Assembly: GCF_954871325.1 (NCBI RefSeq)
Contig: NC_088775.1
Location: 26,451,561-26,515,560, forward strand
From: Gordionus sp. m RMFG-2023
Lineage: Eukaryota; Nematomorpha; Gordioida; Chordodea; Parachordodidae
Direction: 5' to 3'
DNA: 64,000 nucleotides
The translations under genes were made by a program, and so were the position numbers. This document shows, in pieces, positions 45,133-58,723 of the stretch. Under the pieces are notes generated by a model. The model did not search any database. It worked only from the letters and a program-made list of their open reading frames with translations, and was not told the origin of the DNA. Position 1 is the stretch's first letter, and each line of letters begins with the position of its first letter.

Positions 45133-47237
45133 CATGGTTGGGCAAATTTTCAGAAAATTGTATTCGGATACAGATACAGATACTTTATAAAATTTTGTAT
45201 TTAAGATACAAGATACTAGATACTTTATAAAAATTTCAATAAGATATAAGATACAAGATACTTGTATTTTTTTTAAAAAAAAGTATCTAAGATACAAGAT
45301 ACTTTTTTAAAAAACTTTAAATAGTCAAAATAAAAATGTATAAAGCTTTATTTTCTTATCTATAATATAAATTTATAAAAAAATATTTAAAATAATATGT
45401 AGAAAATAACAAATTTATTATAAAAGATAATGCGATATTCCATTTAGTAATTATATAATTAGTAAATAATAATAAATCAGCATCATAAATCAGCATTATT
45501 TTTTAATATTATTAATTTTTCGTTATCTTTGACGATTTGGTCTATTAACCATATTAGCAAAGCTAAATAATCTTTCAACGGGGGCTGAGGAGGGTAATAT
45601 TGTGTTATATTTAATAAATATTTCTTTTATATATTTATAACTATTTAACATATTTATACTCCGCCTGTCATCTCATATAATTTAGGACCTCTATTTATAT
45701 ATCATTTATTGAATTATTAGAATTGGATGTGGTACTTTTAAGGCAAAAGTAATCATCATCTTCATCAATTGAAGATTTTGTTGAAGTATTAATTTCAATA
45801 TTATTTTTAAAATCAATTAAAACTTCATGTAATGACAAATCCTGAAGGTATTTTTTTTCTTTTTCACCATCAATCCAACGATTTTTAAAATAGGGATGAG
45901 AAATAGTTGCCAAAAATGCACTCTTAAAATTGTAATCAAAATCTTATATATTTTTAAATCTTTTATTTAAATAATTTTCTATGGCAACAGCTAATGGTTT
46001 GCAAAATTGTAGATTGGTTTGAATTAAATTTGTAATTTTTTTAACGACATTTAAAATTGGAGCTGATTCTCCATAATAGCAGTTGATTTCACTCTGTATT
46101 TTGTCAATCGCTATAGCCAATGGGGCCATTATATTGCAATATTCTTCTAAATATTGAATTTCAATATCTCTTAATTTAGGAAATTCTAATTTTTGACATA
46201 ATTTAGGAAGTTCGCCTTTAAATTTTAATAAACTATGAAGACTATCATACTAACTATTCCATCTAGTGCAACAAAGTGTAACTAATTGTTTTCCTAAAAC
46301 TGCTTTGATAAGTTCTGCAGTTTTAGGCCTATTATTTGCATTCCATAGCTTAGTACATTTAGCTATTGCAGGATGATGAATTTTAGAAATGTTAGGATAA
46401 TAGCTCTCTCGACATCTGTTGTGGCAATTAGACTTATCGTATGGCACAAACAACGAATGTGTTGAGGCAATGTTATTGAGGCTTCTTTAGACTCTTAAAT
46501 AAACAAATAAATAATTTTATTTGAATAAATTTTTTTACTAAATTTACAATATCATAATAAATTTTAAAGAAGTATTAAATAATACTTTCAATGATTTCGA
46601 ATTCTATACATTCATCATCATTGATGTCAAAGTCATTCTCTACAGCTTCCATAGAATATCCAAACTCCTTGAAAGCTTTCTTAAAGTTAGAGCCGTTATC
46701 TGTAACAGTTGCTATAACTTTTTCGTCAATACCAAAGTCACGATGAATTTCTTTATTATGATCATCTTAAAGTACTTCAAAAAATTTGCCATTAAGTATG
46801 CTTAGTTTAAATTTATTGTTATAATTTTCGGTTGAAGAATCATCTGAAGACGAAGATAAACATATTATTCTATTTTCTTCTTCCATAATTTTAAAATAGA
46901 CAGATATAAAACGATTCAAATATGGTAGTTCTATTGTTAGCAAATTGCTATATGACGACCAACGTCATATATCAAAAATTATCTTAAAATATCTAAATTT
47001 TGATTAAATTTTTCATTTAAATCTTAAAACAATATCATTTTAAATTTTAATACTATTTAAATTAACCAATATAAATTTTTTTAAAGTATCTGTATCTTTT
47101 TGAATACAAATATGGTTAAGATACAAATACTTTTAAATAATATGTATCTTAGATACTGGATACAAGATACTTTCCAAAATTTTAAAAAAGATACAAGATA
47201 TCTTAGATACAAATATCCGCGATACTGCCCAACCCTG
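45133..47237 (-). mobile_element. hAT element E with transposase remnant
   Basis: The ends CATGGTTGGGCA and, read inward, CAGGGTTGGGCA lie between GTAATCAT (45125-45132) and TATATCAT (47238-47245), 5 of 8 matching, an aged duplication. Both subterminal regions are filled with GATACAAGATACT-type repeats (about 45165-45310 and 47090-47225), likely transposase-binding sites. The interior carries most of a hAT transposase on the minus strand. Confidence 0.88.
45500..46970 (-). pseudogene. hAT transposase of element E (ZBED-like clade)
   Basis: Minus-strand pieces in order from the N-terminal side: an RNase-H-like core piece with VTDNGSNFKKAFKEFGYSME (46600-46730); the insertion-domain region KLWNANNRPKTAEL, then VTLCCTRWNS (46250-46453); MAPLAIAIDKIQSEINCYYG (45944-46129); ATISHPYFKNRWIDGEKEKK (45695-45913); and the hATC motif [17 protein letters not shown] (about 45520-45580). 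This is nearly the full order of a ZBED-type hAT protein, but in-frame stops (for example between VL and DDHN near 46770) and frame changes make it inactive. The N-terminal BED zinc finger was not found. Confidence 0.85.
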
Positions 47238-47245
47238 TATATCAT

Positions 47246-49073
47246 ACATACTGGTATGATACATTCTAGTTACATATGTATATATAATATTATATATCTA
47301 TAATGCGACTTTGATTATGTGTTGTGTTGATATAAAATGTATTTATTTTATAATATTAACACAACATAAATTGTGTATAAATAATTCATTAATTTTCAAT
47401 TTATAGATTGAATTACTATAACATATAAAAATATATTTCATTTTTTTATGTAGTATATATTTTAAAATGATGATCATTTCAACTCTGTCTTCTAAAATTA
47501 TGCATTTTGGTTTGCCTATTATAAATTAAACCGAATCGATTTTTTGGGGGAGAAAGATTAATATATTGAGATATTCGTCATAGGTTTAAACAAGATTTTC
47601 TTATTGAAGGTTGTATCTATGGGGAAGGGGGGAGGGGGTGTCTATCAATTTTTAATAAAATAATATATTTAAAAAATTCATATATTTGCCGCTAAGGTAG
47701 AATTTGCAACTCTCCCCATTTCACCGTTCAATTTTTTCAGGAAAGAAAAAACTATCGTTTATCTATCATTTTTTGTATAATATACTCTAGTAGGCTAATT
47801 TTGACCTATTATTTAATTTTAATAATAATAGTATATAATCATATTATTTAATGTCCAAATTTAATAATATACTTTGAAATAATTGGTCAACAATTTAAAA
47901 AGGGGAAAACGAGATAATTTTGTAGATAAACGATTGGGAAATATATTTTTTTAAAGAATAGTTTTAAAGATTCCTTTGGTGTAAAATAGTAATTATTAGA
48001 TTTACTTTAACTATAGTTAGTGTTATCGATTTTATATGGTAACTCAAAACCTTAGAAAAAAAATAGCTCTTATTTTTTACAGAAAAAATATGTGCGATAT
48101 ATAAAAAATTACTCATTGCATCATAGTAGTAAATAAAGAGATGACTTATAGAAGATTAAATTTAGGAGCATAAAAAATGCACCTAAATGTTTGAACTTTG
48201 ATTTGATCTATTATATTATTTATTGTACCTAAGGTGATCGTTGAAAATTTAGTGAAAAAATGCTAAAATAAATTTGTTTACTTTTAGGGAATTAAAAAAT
48301 ATCTTTTAATACAATATTATAATGAGTCAACATAAAGGGATTTTTTTTTGCCGATAGATGTATATATGTATATTTCACAGGATTATTTCAGACTTTTTTA
48401 ATAATTAATTTTAAAGTAAATTAAGGTTGACTTAAGTGTCCCTTGGCCCGACATGCCTAAGTCATCCCCTGTAAATTTCCTATTTTCGTCGCTTCCTGTG
48501 ATTTTAGGAGTCCTAAAGTTCTTATAAATTAGTATTATATTTCGGTTTTAACTTGAGAGCTCCACACTGTATGCATATATTTTTTTAAAAAAATAGTACA
48601 TTTTTATAACGGAAACTTGTTTAATTTTTTTAAAAGAAGTGAACTGAAAATTTATCTTTCAACCGGTTTTAAACATCTTTTTTTGAAAATAGTTACCGTT
48701 TGTTGAGGCGCTTTCCCTTTCCCTGGGACAATGGTTACAAATAATTATGTTTTATTTTTGGAGCCAATCAGATTTTACATTCATTAAATAAAATTTATTT
48801 CATAAATTTTGTTAATAATTTTAAACTCTACTTCTTTGAAAAGTGTTTAAGATAAGTGTATTTTACCCGAAATTTTTTTTTATCAAAATACTAAAATATG
48901 CTGGATTCGACAAAGAACCTAAGATATTTCAGTTTAAATTATATAAGATACTAATTTATATTATAGATGTGCATTTTTTTTTAATTTTCAAGGTGTTTAA
49001 AATCTTTAGCCTTTACACTAAATTACCGAGAAATTTGGATTGATTAATTTTTAAAATTTTTTTTTATTATTTT
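47246..49073. other. AT-rich non-coding DNA
   Basis: Nothing supported. A G-rich island near 47615-47640 and C-rich island near 47715 could be worn MITE ends, but no paired termini were found. Confidence 0.4.
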
Positions 49074-49081
49074 ATACCAAT

Positions 49082-49387
49082 TAGAGATCTGCAAAAATGG
49101 GCCCATACCCGACCAGGCCTATTTTTTTAAAAAAAATTTGAGCCGGTTCGGATCGGGCTATGGAAATTTTTTATATTTAAATTTATCAATTTTATGTTGA
49201 ATTTTTATGTAAAATAAAAATATTCGATTTTATTTACAGAAACTCGCTATATAACATATATCTTTTATTTTAAGTAATTATAAAAATTAATTTCTATATT
49301 TAAATAAATTCGGGCCGGCCGGCAAAACATTTTTAAGAAAATTTCGGGCAGGGTCGGGCTTAAAAAATTGCCCAACGCAGATCACTA
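49082..49387. mobile_element. 306-bp hAT MITE of the CCCGG family
   Basis: The ends TAGAGATCTGC and, read inward, TAGTGATCTGC are flanked by ATACCAAT (49074-49081) and ATACCATT (49388-49395), 7 of 8 matching. The interior has GGCCGGCCGG and GGGCAGGGTCGGGC blocks in AT-rich DNA. Confidence 0.9.
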
Positions 49388-50160
49388 ATACCATTGACAC
49401 TTCTTAAAATTGTAAAGAATATAAATTCTCTATGGGCCTGAATTCATGGGGATTCTTTGGATTAATTATGAGATTTTGAAATTTGAAATTTTTTTTTGCC
49501 AGATGTTCAGGATGTATTATAGACTATCCAATAATTATTAATTTTAAATATTTGCCGCAATCATTTTTTTGTAAATATTTTATCTAAAATATAAAATAAT
49601 AGATAAATCAAGATTCGGCGAAATTATTTGAAATTCCTAGAGTGGGTATTCCCCACATGCTGATCAATGAAATTCGATGTTCAACATTCAAACATCCTAG
49701 AAAATTATTTAAAATCTAAAGATTTTGGATCTCTCTGGATTCATAAATCCTATAAGATAGTATATAGGCACGTAACCAAGGGGTTGGAAAGTGGGAATTT
49801 TCCTCCCCATATAAAACTTAACTGGTCTAGTAGATACATTTTAAACTTATAAAAAAATTTCCTCCTACAAACCCCCCACCCTTTTCTCCTTAAAAATGGA
49901 AATATATAGATATAAACAATATTTTGAAGCAAAAATAATAAATTTTTTAAATTAACGATTTTTATTTATTATTTTGGCATTTTTTTGTAAATCTTTGAAA
50001 TTTATATAAAGTTCTAAAATGTTATATAGTATTTTTATAAATATTATATAATGAATGTAATTTTTAAATTATTTTGTATTTGAAAAATATATAATAATAC
50101 TATTAAAAAAAAGAACGGAGATGGTGTGACGCAGGGGAACAAAAATGAAAAAGGGACGTA
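49388..50160. other. AT-rich non-coding DNA
   Basis: No supported feature. A short open frame at 49667-49852 shows no recognised motif. Confidence 0.4.
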
Positions 50161-50168
50161 AGCGTTGT

Positions 50169-50565
50169 CTATGATAGCTCTTTGGCTAGAAGGCTACCAT
50201 TGAAACTGATATAATTCGCTTTGTGAATCGCTATGGATAATCGTTGACGAAGAAAAAAACCCTCTCGAGGTTCTTCTGAGAGTTTGCTGATTTGTGATCC
50301 TAATTTTTTGAAAAATGCTAAGGCGAGTTTGCCAAAGGTGCCAAGAGTGGTTGATATGATTGGGATGAAGCAATGATCGTTTACTATTTCTGTGTATTTA
50401 AAAATTTTAAGTTGTTCCTTCTGGTCAAGGATGTTGATGGCGTGGTTGGATGGGGCCAAGGGGTCAATACAGGAATAGTCCCATACCAAAAGTTGGCCTC
50501 TCCTCCATGGGATTTGAGAGATCCCATCAGGACGTTTACCGTCAGATCTAAAAAGACCCTGTGGT
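50169..50565 (-). pseudogene. LINE-type retroelement C-terminal tail
   Basis: One uninterrupted minus-strand frame of about 130 codons, the best-kept coding piece in the right half. It reads GLFRSDGKRPDGISQIPWRR, then QLLVWDYSCIDPLAPSNH, then EIVNDHCFIPIISTTLGTFG, then RQRLSIAIHKANYISFNGS and a stop. The order DGKRPDG-PW-G-LxWDxTxxD-A...FxPxxxxTxGxxG...QRxSIAIxxxN is familiar from the extreme C-terminus of reverse-transcriptase proteins annotated in many invertebrates. I assign it to a non-LTR element from memory of that family, with no RT domain here to confirm it. The lack of stops suggests a fairly recent, 5'-truncated insertion. Confidence 0.7.
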
Positions 50566-50599
50566 TCTAACGTGGAAGGAATTTATTCTTTTTTTTTTT

Positions 50600-53423
50600 T
50601 AGAAAAAAGACATTTTTATAAAAAAATAATGAAACTTCAAAATTATTTTTATAATAACATATTCAAAGGCTTATAATAAAGGAGCCTAAAATTTATAAAG
50701 GAAAAATTTACCTAATAGTGCCCCCCCCCATAGGAAACGCATTAAAAAGTAAAAATTTTTTGTAAAAGATTAGAAAAAAATATATAAAACTTTAATTAGC
50801 AAAATATTTCTAAGTTATATTATTCCTTAATATTTAAAATGGTTCTAATCAATATATTTTTTTAAATTGAATCAGCCTTTAAAATGGAATATTAAGGTAG
50901 GGGCATAATTATAGCCACTTTAATTTGACTTCATCTACGTAAATTCATATGTTTTTGAAACTCTAAAGTTGATTTTTTTCATTCCATTCTATCAAGCGAA
51001 CGTTACTAGAATTAGAAAGTTAAATACTCAATAGAAGTTTAGAGGAAAAATCAGAACAGAACTATCTTGTTCTTAGTTATAAATTTAAAGGTAACTATTT
51101 GATTATTATATTGTAGTTAACATTATATTTGTCTTCGAAAAAAAAGTTAAAAATGTAAAATTATTTTTCTTCTTTGTCGTAGTAGTTCTCTATCTTATTA
51201 AAGGGACCAATCAGAAATTCATTCAAGCGAAATTATCCTTACCCGCATATCTTTATTTAATACCACCTCCTTTATTCTGGAATCGCAAAATTACCCAATC
51301 AAACCCAGTTATCATTTTAAAACAGATTTACTCCTTATTGTATCCTCCGCAAATGCAATCGAGATTTTTTTTTCAGACATACTTTCCCTTATCGTTTTTT
51401 AAAATATAAAGAAGAATGTAATAACGTTTAAATTTTTATTAAATTTTAATACTTTCATCAATTAAAAATTTATAAATTAATTTAAATAATTAGAGATTGG
51501 GAGTGAGGGTAGGGTGCTAGAGGAAAGTACCCAAAATTCGTCACTTGAATCAAAATAAATGAGCGCCCAATTGAATAGAGTTAATGCACCCTACCACTTC
51601 ACCTAGTGATAGAAAGCATTGTCTTGTACTTGACTATAACCGGATGTTTGACAATTATCAAAAATTCCATAATTAAAAATTATAACACAAAACCAAGTTC
51701 GAATCCTGAATTCCCTAGAGATAATATGCCCCTTAATTTCGCAGGAAAAAAATTGAGTTGACGTTTTATCAATGGAAGATGACATTGTTAGGTTAGGTAT
51801 ATACAAGATAAAAGTGGACCAATCTGAGATATATTTTTTCACCTCAGACTAGTTTATATATGAACAGGTGACAAAATATAGTCAACTTCTATTTTTTTAA
51901 ACCTCTTAAATATAAACTAACCTTAGCCCGAATTCTATGTGTTTTCAAGCGAGCAAGCAGGCAATTGCTGGAACAAAGCAGAGACCCAGTAATTTTTATC
52001 CCCCCCCTACGGTAAAATTACACGATTACTTATGACTTCCACGGCCTTGGGCTTTTAACTTAATGTGGTTTATTGTAGGTCTCTTACTTCTAAGCCACTT
52101 GTTATCTTAAAATCAAACTATTTTGTATATTATAATGTAATATATACTTGTAGTTTAATAAATATGGGTTTTAGCAAATTTTTAAAATTAAATCAGTTGA
52201 AGCCTGCATTTTTTTTACTTCTGAAAGATCCGATTTTGTAGGCATCTTATTCTAGCAATATACAATATCTACTCAGATAAATTTCAGCAATTTTGCCTTG
52301 AAGTTTTGAACTTCTCTTTAATTTGAATATTTATAAATTTTTCTTGCAAATTTAAAAAAAAAATACTTAAAGAATTTATGGCGAAATTGTCGGTAATTCA
52401 CAAGATTTGTACTTACAATCTCAAATACGATTCCGTCAAATTAGGTGAAATTTAAAGAACATGAGCCTAAAAATAATTTAGATTTGAAAATAAAGGATCA
52501 ATATAGCATATCCCACAAGGGGTATTTTTCTACCTTTTAATTATTTCATTTGCATCATGTACAACTATTTCTTTTTATTTTTTGTTTAAATAAGAATGAG
52601 TGATAAACTCATTATATCATGTAAAAACAAAGACTAGTAAAGTTATAATAAAATCTTGATATTTCTCCGTATTCGTAGAGATCTAAGAAACCGTTCCTAT
52701 GATTCTGCTGACCAACCTAAACTTCCTGACATTTTTGGGATTTTAGGGGGTCAATTCTTCATGACTCTGCATCCTTGTACAAATATCGTGAAAATGAAAT
52801 TGTTCGACATTTTCACGTGACATTTTAATATTTCGAGATTTTTGATTTTTTCCACTCAAAAACCTTAAAAGAAATAAAAATAGATTAAAAATTATGTTAA
52901 TAATATAAATTCTACTTTTTCCTGAAATTAGAAAATTGAAATAATATCTCATTAAACAAAAGAGTATTAATGACGAAATTCGTTAGAAAAAACAACATTT
53001 TTTAAAAAAATTTTAGTGATTTTTTATATAAATATTTTTGTCAAAAAGAAAGAAAAATTTCCCTTCACAAATTATTATATATAATATTCTTTTTACCAAA
53101 AATAACATTGTTTCATATTTTTAAAATACAAAAAAATACACATTTAATTTTAGTAATTTTCTATTATATTATAAAGTCATTATCTCAAAACTTTCTCAAT
53201 AATAAAATCCCCTTTTTGATAAATAAATCCATTGTCAAGTTTTAAAATGTTATTTTTTAAAGGTAAATATTTATAAACACTTTAAAAACTAAAAATGATT
53301 AAATTTATATCTTTTTTTTCTTTTCTTAATATTTAATTAAAATATTATTGATATTATTTTTATTTTATTAAATGTGTTCTTAAAGTAATTATTACTTTTC
53401 AAGTTGTTTTTAAAATATTGTTA
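50600..53423. other. AT-rich non-coding DNA
   Basis: No gene, RNA or paired element ends recognised. Short open frames at 51603-51842 and 52743-52952 lack motifs and codon character. Confidence 0.45.
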
Positions 53424-53431
53424 ATATTTAC

Positions 53432-55241
53432 CAGAGTTGTTAAAAAATACTTTTTAAATATATCTAGATACAGATACATGTCTAAAAGTTATTTAGATAC
53501 AGATACATCGTGTAAAAAGTTATCTAGATAGAGATACAATTTTGATTATAATCTTATATATGGTTTGCATAACCCTAAAATAAGATTCTATTGTGAAAAT
53601 TCATGAAATGAGCTAAAAAATTTATTGACTCGATATTACATTTATCAAAAAAATATAACTAAAATAATGATTTTTTAGATATTAATATAATAAGATAATA
53701 TAAGAAAATATATTATTAAATGATTATAAATAATTATTAGGTTTCAGTAATAGAATATTTTCAAAATTTTGGTCATTAAGGCATCCTCGATTATAAAAGA
53801 TATTTTTAGCTATACTAAAGAGTTTTTCTACCGGGGCGCTTGAATGGATTGTGTTGTTATAATTTATAAATAACAATTTTATATCAGGATATTCTTTAAA
53901 AATATTAAAATCTCGACATTCATTTTCAAAAATATTATTTAAAATTTGTTGAGTATCAAAATTTAAATCCTAATTAACAATCATATCTGCTACTGTGATA
54001 AAATCAGATATTAAATTATTTGCATTTTTCGCAGGTTATTTGTTTTTTTCACAGGTTATTTGTTTGCAATCACTTGAAGACCTTGATAATTCATCAACTA
54101 ATCTTACATTTCTTAAAACTGCTCAAATAATCTGTTCATAATAAATTATTATACAAATTTAAATGTTAGTTATACCGACAATAGGTACTCCAACAATCTG
54201 CTGTTAGTGCATATTAGCGATGGTTCTATTAGACTTTTATGATTTCTTTCTTTTCATTTTCCCATCTTTGGGTAATTCTATAAATGTCTGTCGGCAAATT
54301 ATATTTTTTTGTGGAGCTAATGTTTTGATCACATAAAAGGATCTTCAACAATTGAAAATGGCTGAATATATAATAATATCAGTTATTAAATCATCTAAAG
54401 TGGTTTGGGTTAAAGTCTCTTGGCAAAAATATCAGTGGACAATTAGCCCTGTCCAATATTTTCTTTAATAAATTTATTCTCCTTTCCCATTTTTTATTTT
54501 CATTAACAGTGTTTGATGTTATCTCTTAAAGTTTAAAATTACAATTGTAAGCATTTATTTAGTATCTATACCCTTAAACAATGTTGCAAGTTGATGCTAA
54601 CTAAAATTTTCGTATTTTTTGGTAGACATGACAAACATTTTACTCTCAGAGTTGTCTTCTTTATTTTGAGATATTATTTTAAATTATGCTCTATAAATTG
54701 GCCATGGAAAAACAATGTCTGAACTTGTTGATGCTTCATTGATTATTACTTCTTCCTCTTCATCACTATTAATATTAATCTAAAATAAATATTTAAAATT
54801 AGTATAATAAAATAAAATTAACAAATTCCATTGAAAATAAAAATGGCAAATTCCTTGAGATGGATTGTAATATGAAAATTTGTCTGGTTTATTGATAAAC
54901 TCGAACTTAATATTTAATGAATATTTATATATATTTTTTTATATATAAGTTTTAATATTTTATATAAGTTTTAATATTTTATATATATATAAGTTTTAAT
55001 ATTTTATAATTTTTTATTATAATAATCTTAATATTTTTTAATATATATATTTAAATTATATTCTCATATGAAATAAAATAAATTTTGCATTCAAGTATTT
55101 TTATTTATAATATAAAAAAAGCGTTAAATAAAAGTATATCAAAATTAAAATAAAAAGTCTCTAAAAACAGATACGTTACCTCTAAAATAATATTAGATAC
55201 AGATACTTAAAAAAATCTAACTAGATACTTTATCAACTCTG
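53432..55241 (-). mobile_element. hAT element with CAGAGTTG ends
   Basis: The ends CAGAGTTGTTAAA and, read inward, CAGAGTTGATAAA have a perfect 8-bp duplication ATATTTAC (53424-53431, 55242-55249). Subterminal CTAGATACAGATAC repeats lie at both ends, like those of element E. A transposase remnant lies on the minus strand. Confidence 0.93.
53790..54790 (-). pseudogene. hAT transposase remnant, related to element E
   Basis: The clearest piece is the hATC motif SSAPVEKLFSIAKNIF near 53805-53855 on the minus strand, which parallels [16 protein letters not shown] of element E. Upstream to about 54790 only short scattered similarity remains, with many stops. The shared motif and the shared GATAC-type subterminal repeats suggest that the two elements belong to one hAT subfamily. 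Confidence 0.65.
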
Positions 55242-55249
55242 ATATTTAC

Positions 55250-55820
55250 TATTTAGTACTAATTTTTATTAAAATTGAATGAATAATTATTAGGGCTAGG
55301 TCTATATAAATATCGGATCGGCACCGATATTTTGCTTTTTCAAAATTATATTATCAGATCGTGCCTATATTTTTTAAAAAACGATCAGATATTTTTTATC
55401 ACTTTTGGATAATTGTATACATAATTATATAATTTATTTTATTTTATAAATAATTTCATGATATTAAATTAGTAAGATTTTTATAAAAATTATTTTTTCA
55501 CATTTATTTTATAAATATCCATTTTAACTCAAAAATAACTTTTCTACATTTTTACTGAAAAATTTTTTTTTATAATAGTTACTGACTATTTCTAAATGAT
55601 CAAGAGTAAATCTCAATTTTATTATGCATAAAAAAAATATTGACAATGTTTATGCTAATTTAATATCTTGAAATTAAATTTCGATTAAATATGAAGACTT
55701 GGGGTAGGTGTTTTGTTGGGTGAGTATTAGCCATTACGAAGCAATACTTTTTAAAATTTAAAAGGGGGTATACTGATATTTTATATAAATATAATCCATA
55801 AGCATTCATCATTATTCACA
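55250..55820. other. AT-rich non-coding DNA with a possible MITE scrap
   Basis: A stretch near 55293-55390 (TAGGGCTAGGTC, then ATATCGGATCGGCACCGATAT) resembles ends and core of small hAT MITEs, but no second terminus was found. Confidence 0.3.
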
Positions 55821-55869
55821 CAAAAAATTAGAGCTTACAAGTTAGGCAATTAATGATATAATCATTAAT

Positions 55870-55985
55870 AAAAAATTCCACACTATCATTAAATATAATA
55901 TTCCTAGAACAACTTTAAGAAGAGTAATGCAAAAATACAGGGAAACTTTACATTATCCCCATATGAAAATGGAATTCAAATAGAT
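55870..55985 (+). pseudogene. Helix-turn-helix fragment of a pogo-like transposase
   Basis: A plus-strand frame reads KKFHTIIKYNIPRTTLRRVM, then QKYRETLHYPHMKMEF before a stop. IPRTTLRRxxxKYRE is the recognition-helix signature of psq/pogo-type HTH domains. No DDE core or terminal repeats were found. A host psq-domain gene fragment is possible but less likely in this context. Confidence 0.5.
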
Positions 55986-55989
55986 TAAT

Positions 55990-58720
55990 ATACACCAAAC
56001 CTCAGAAGGAAATTTTAAAGAATAATATAAGCGCAAATCATTCATGGAGTTCAAATCTTTTAATAATATTAACTACATATTAGAATTATCTGTTAGATAA
56101 TCATATGGATCTATTCATTGTATAAATATTTTGCTAAATTTTATTCGAGAGATATAAATGCATCTTAAGGTCTTAATTTTATAATTTAAATCTTGTATAA
56201 GATTAATTTTAGTAGATAATCTTCCAAGAAACGTAATGGAAGCATTGCACGCTTTAAAGTATATTCTGAATTATTTCCTACTATATTAAAATTACTGTAT
56301 ATTTTGGCAACAATACCAATTAGTGAACAAATGAGAGGTCATTTCCTTCATTACGGAGAGCCTCTCTAAAAAGTATGACTTCATAAAATCAATTGAAATC
56401 CCCAATAGAGAAATGTTGGTACGATCATAAAGAAGATTAAATTTTCATTTATAAAAGTATTTTTTAACTGTTTGTTTAATGCTATATTTTACCGCGATTT
56501 ACATACCAGTTTATATTGCTATAATATTTTTTAACCAATAGTCGCTCTTTAAATATTTTTGTATTTTCCAATATTCCTTATTTGCATTTTTTAAATTGTC
56601 ATTTTTTAAAATATGATTGGTAATATTATAAATTTTATATGGTGATTTATTATAATAAATCTATAATGTTCCAAAAAAATTGACTTAAATTAAAAAGTAT
56701 TACCCCCGCCCTCCCCTTTCCTTAAATGGAACTAAATATATCATATTATTAAACATTAATAGTTAATAGTTTAAATTAAAAATTATATAATTTATATTAT
56801 CTTCACATTATTTGAATATTAATTTTAATTTATTTATAAAATATCTGCCCTTCCCGTGTTCCGATAAACGGGCACAACAGTTTTCTAAATAATTAAAAAA
56901 ATGAGATTATAATAATAATTTCAAAAATTTTAAATTCAAAAAAATGAATTAAATTTAATATTATATAGAATGTAAAAAAATAATTTATCTTTTAAAATGG
57001 AATATTTAAAAATTAATGAAATAAAAAGTCAGACGTTAATATAAAATAAAAACCAAAAAAATCTTGGATCGACGATAATAATAGAAAGGCAATCAAATTT
57101 AAACGCGAGACGCGTTACGTTTTTTTTATTAAAGAAGTTTGACAAAACGCAAAAGCTCAATTTGTGCGCACTATAATGCGTGATCAAAGCAATAAAGGAA
57201 TGATCATTTGATTATAATTTTATCAAGTTCCTTCCTGAACACTCGATTTCCTTACTTTTTTAGTTTTTTTAAATAATCTTTTGTCGTCAAATCCAACCCA
57301 GGTGATATACGAAAAATAAAATAATCTTTATTATTTCCTAAATTTAATTTCATATTATTTATTTTAATAATTAATAAAATTTTTTATTTCTTTCTTGATT
57401 TTATTATTTTTCTTTATATTTTCAACTAAAAATATATCAAATTATTGAATTTTTTTAAAAAAATAATATAATATTTTCTATATGCATTTTTATTGTAACA
57501 AATCTTAATTTTTATTTTTTGTTTAAAATATTTTTTAATATTTTCTTAAAATAAAGGTATTTTTATTGTTTTTTTAAAAAAAGAATTATTTTATATTAAC
57601 CAAAAAAAAATTTTTGTTTCATATATCATCAGCTTTTATTTTTTAAATGAAAGAAATATATTATAAAAAATGAAATTCGTGAGAGATCGTTCTAGATCTT
57701 TGGCCAACGGGCCATTCTTATTTCAATTTAGGGTCACGAATAGGGCGACAGAGGATTGCCAAAGGGATCGTGCTTTCAGGTAAACATTTGAAAATCATTC
57801 AATCTAATTTCTAGTCCCCCCCCCCCAAAAAAAAAAAATTTACATGATTAACTTTCTCAAAAAATGCAAAATCATAAAATTCCTTAAGGCTTCATTTGGT
57901 GAAATTTCGTATTTTGGAGGCTAAAAGTTTTCAAAATCTTAGTAATCGTCAAAAAATAAGGGGGCGATGAAGCTGCAAGGTGATAGGCAAGTTGTCCCAT
58001 TTTCCCCTCTGGTTTGTTGGCTAAAGTAATATATACATAGAGGGTTAGCCAGGCTTTTTCTATGGGGAATGGAAACATTATTAAATGGTGTTTCGCACTT
58101 AAGCTTTATTCGAGGTCCTTAGATAAAATTATTACAGGCCTTTGGCTATATTACATTTTTTTAAAATTATTTTGGGTATTTACCATTTATTGTAAAAATT
58201 TTAAATCATAGTATTAAAATAAATATTTTAAATTATTATTTATAATTATAGTGATATTTTGTATATTCTTGAAAAGGAGGGATTTTTTTTAAAATATTAG
58301 CTTAAAATGATATTTGTAAAAACAATTTCCTAATGGAAGGGGTTCGCTTTATCTATGACTAAATATATATTATAAAGGGGCTGCGAGCCTTCAATTTATT
58401 TGGTTTATGTCAGCGTGATGTCATGTTGACTTTGATTAAAAGGCCATGTATCTACTTTTAAAATCTACCAGTGTAGCCATTTTTTTTAAATCGCCGAAAA
58501 ATTGAGGTTTTCGGTGACACTAGGAAAATCAAAAACAAAACATGATTAGATTAGAACCTTTGTGAAATGACTGGTTTTTATATTATTTTAAGAAAGAAAA
58601 ACACCCTCCCCCCTTCTTCTTTCTGCTGCAATGCCAAACAATGTGTTTATTTTAATTTTTTACCAGATGCCATAATTAGTTTTAGTATAGGTAAAAAAAA
58701 TTCAAAATAGATATAATTAT
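55990..58720. other. AT-rich non-coding DNA
   Basis: No supported gene. C- and G-rich islands occur near 56700 and 57815. A stretch at about 58270-58345 shares ATTAGCTTAAAATGATATTT with the right end of element F (62738-62765) and is a partial copy of it. Confidence 0.45.
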
Positions 58721-58723
58721 TAT

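Noticed and set aside
48843-49043. 66-residue Phe/Lys-rich frame
   Set aside because: AT-rich chance frame without motif, relatives or neighbouring context.
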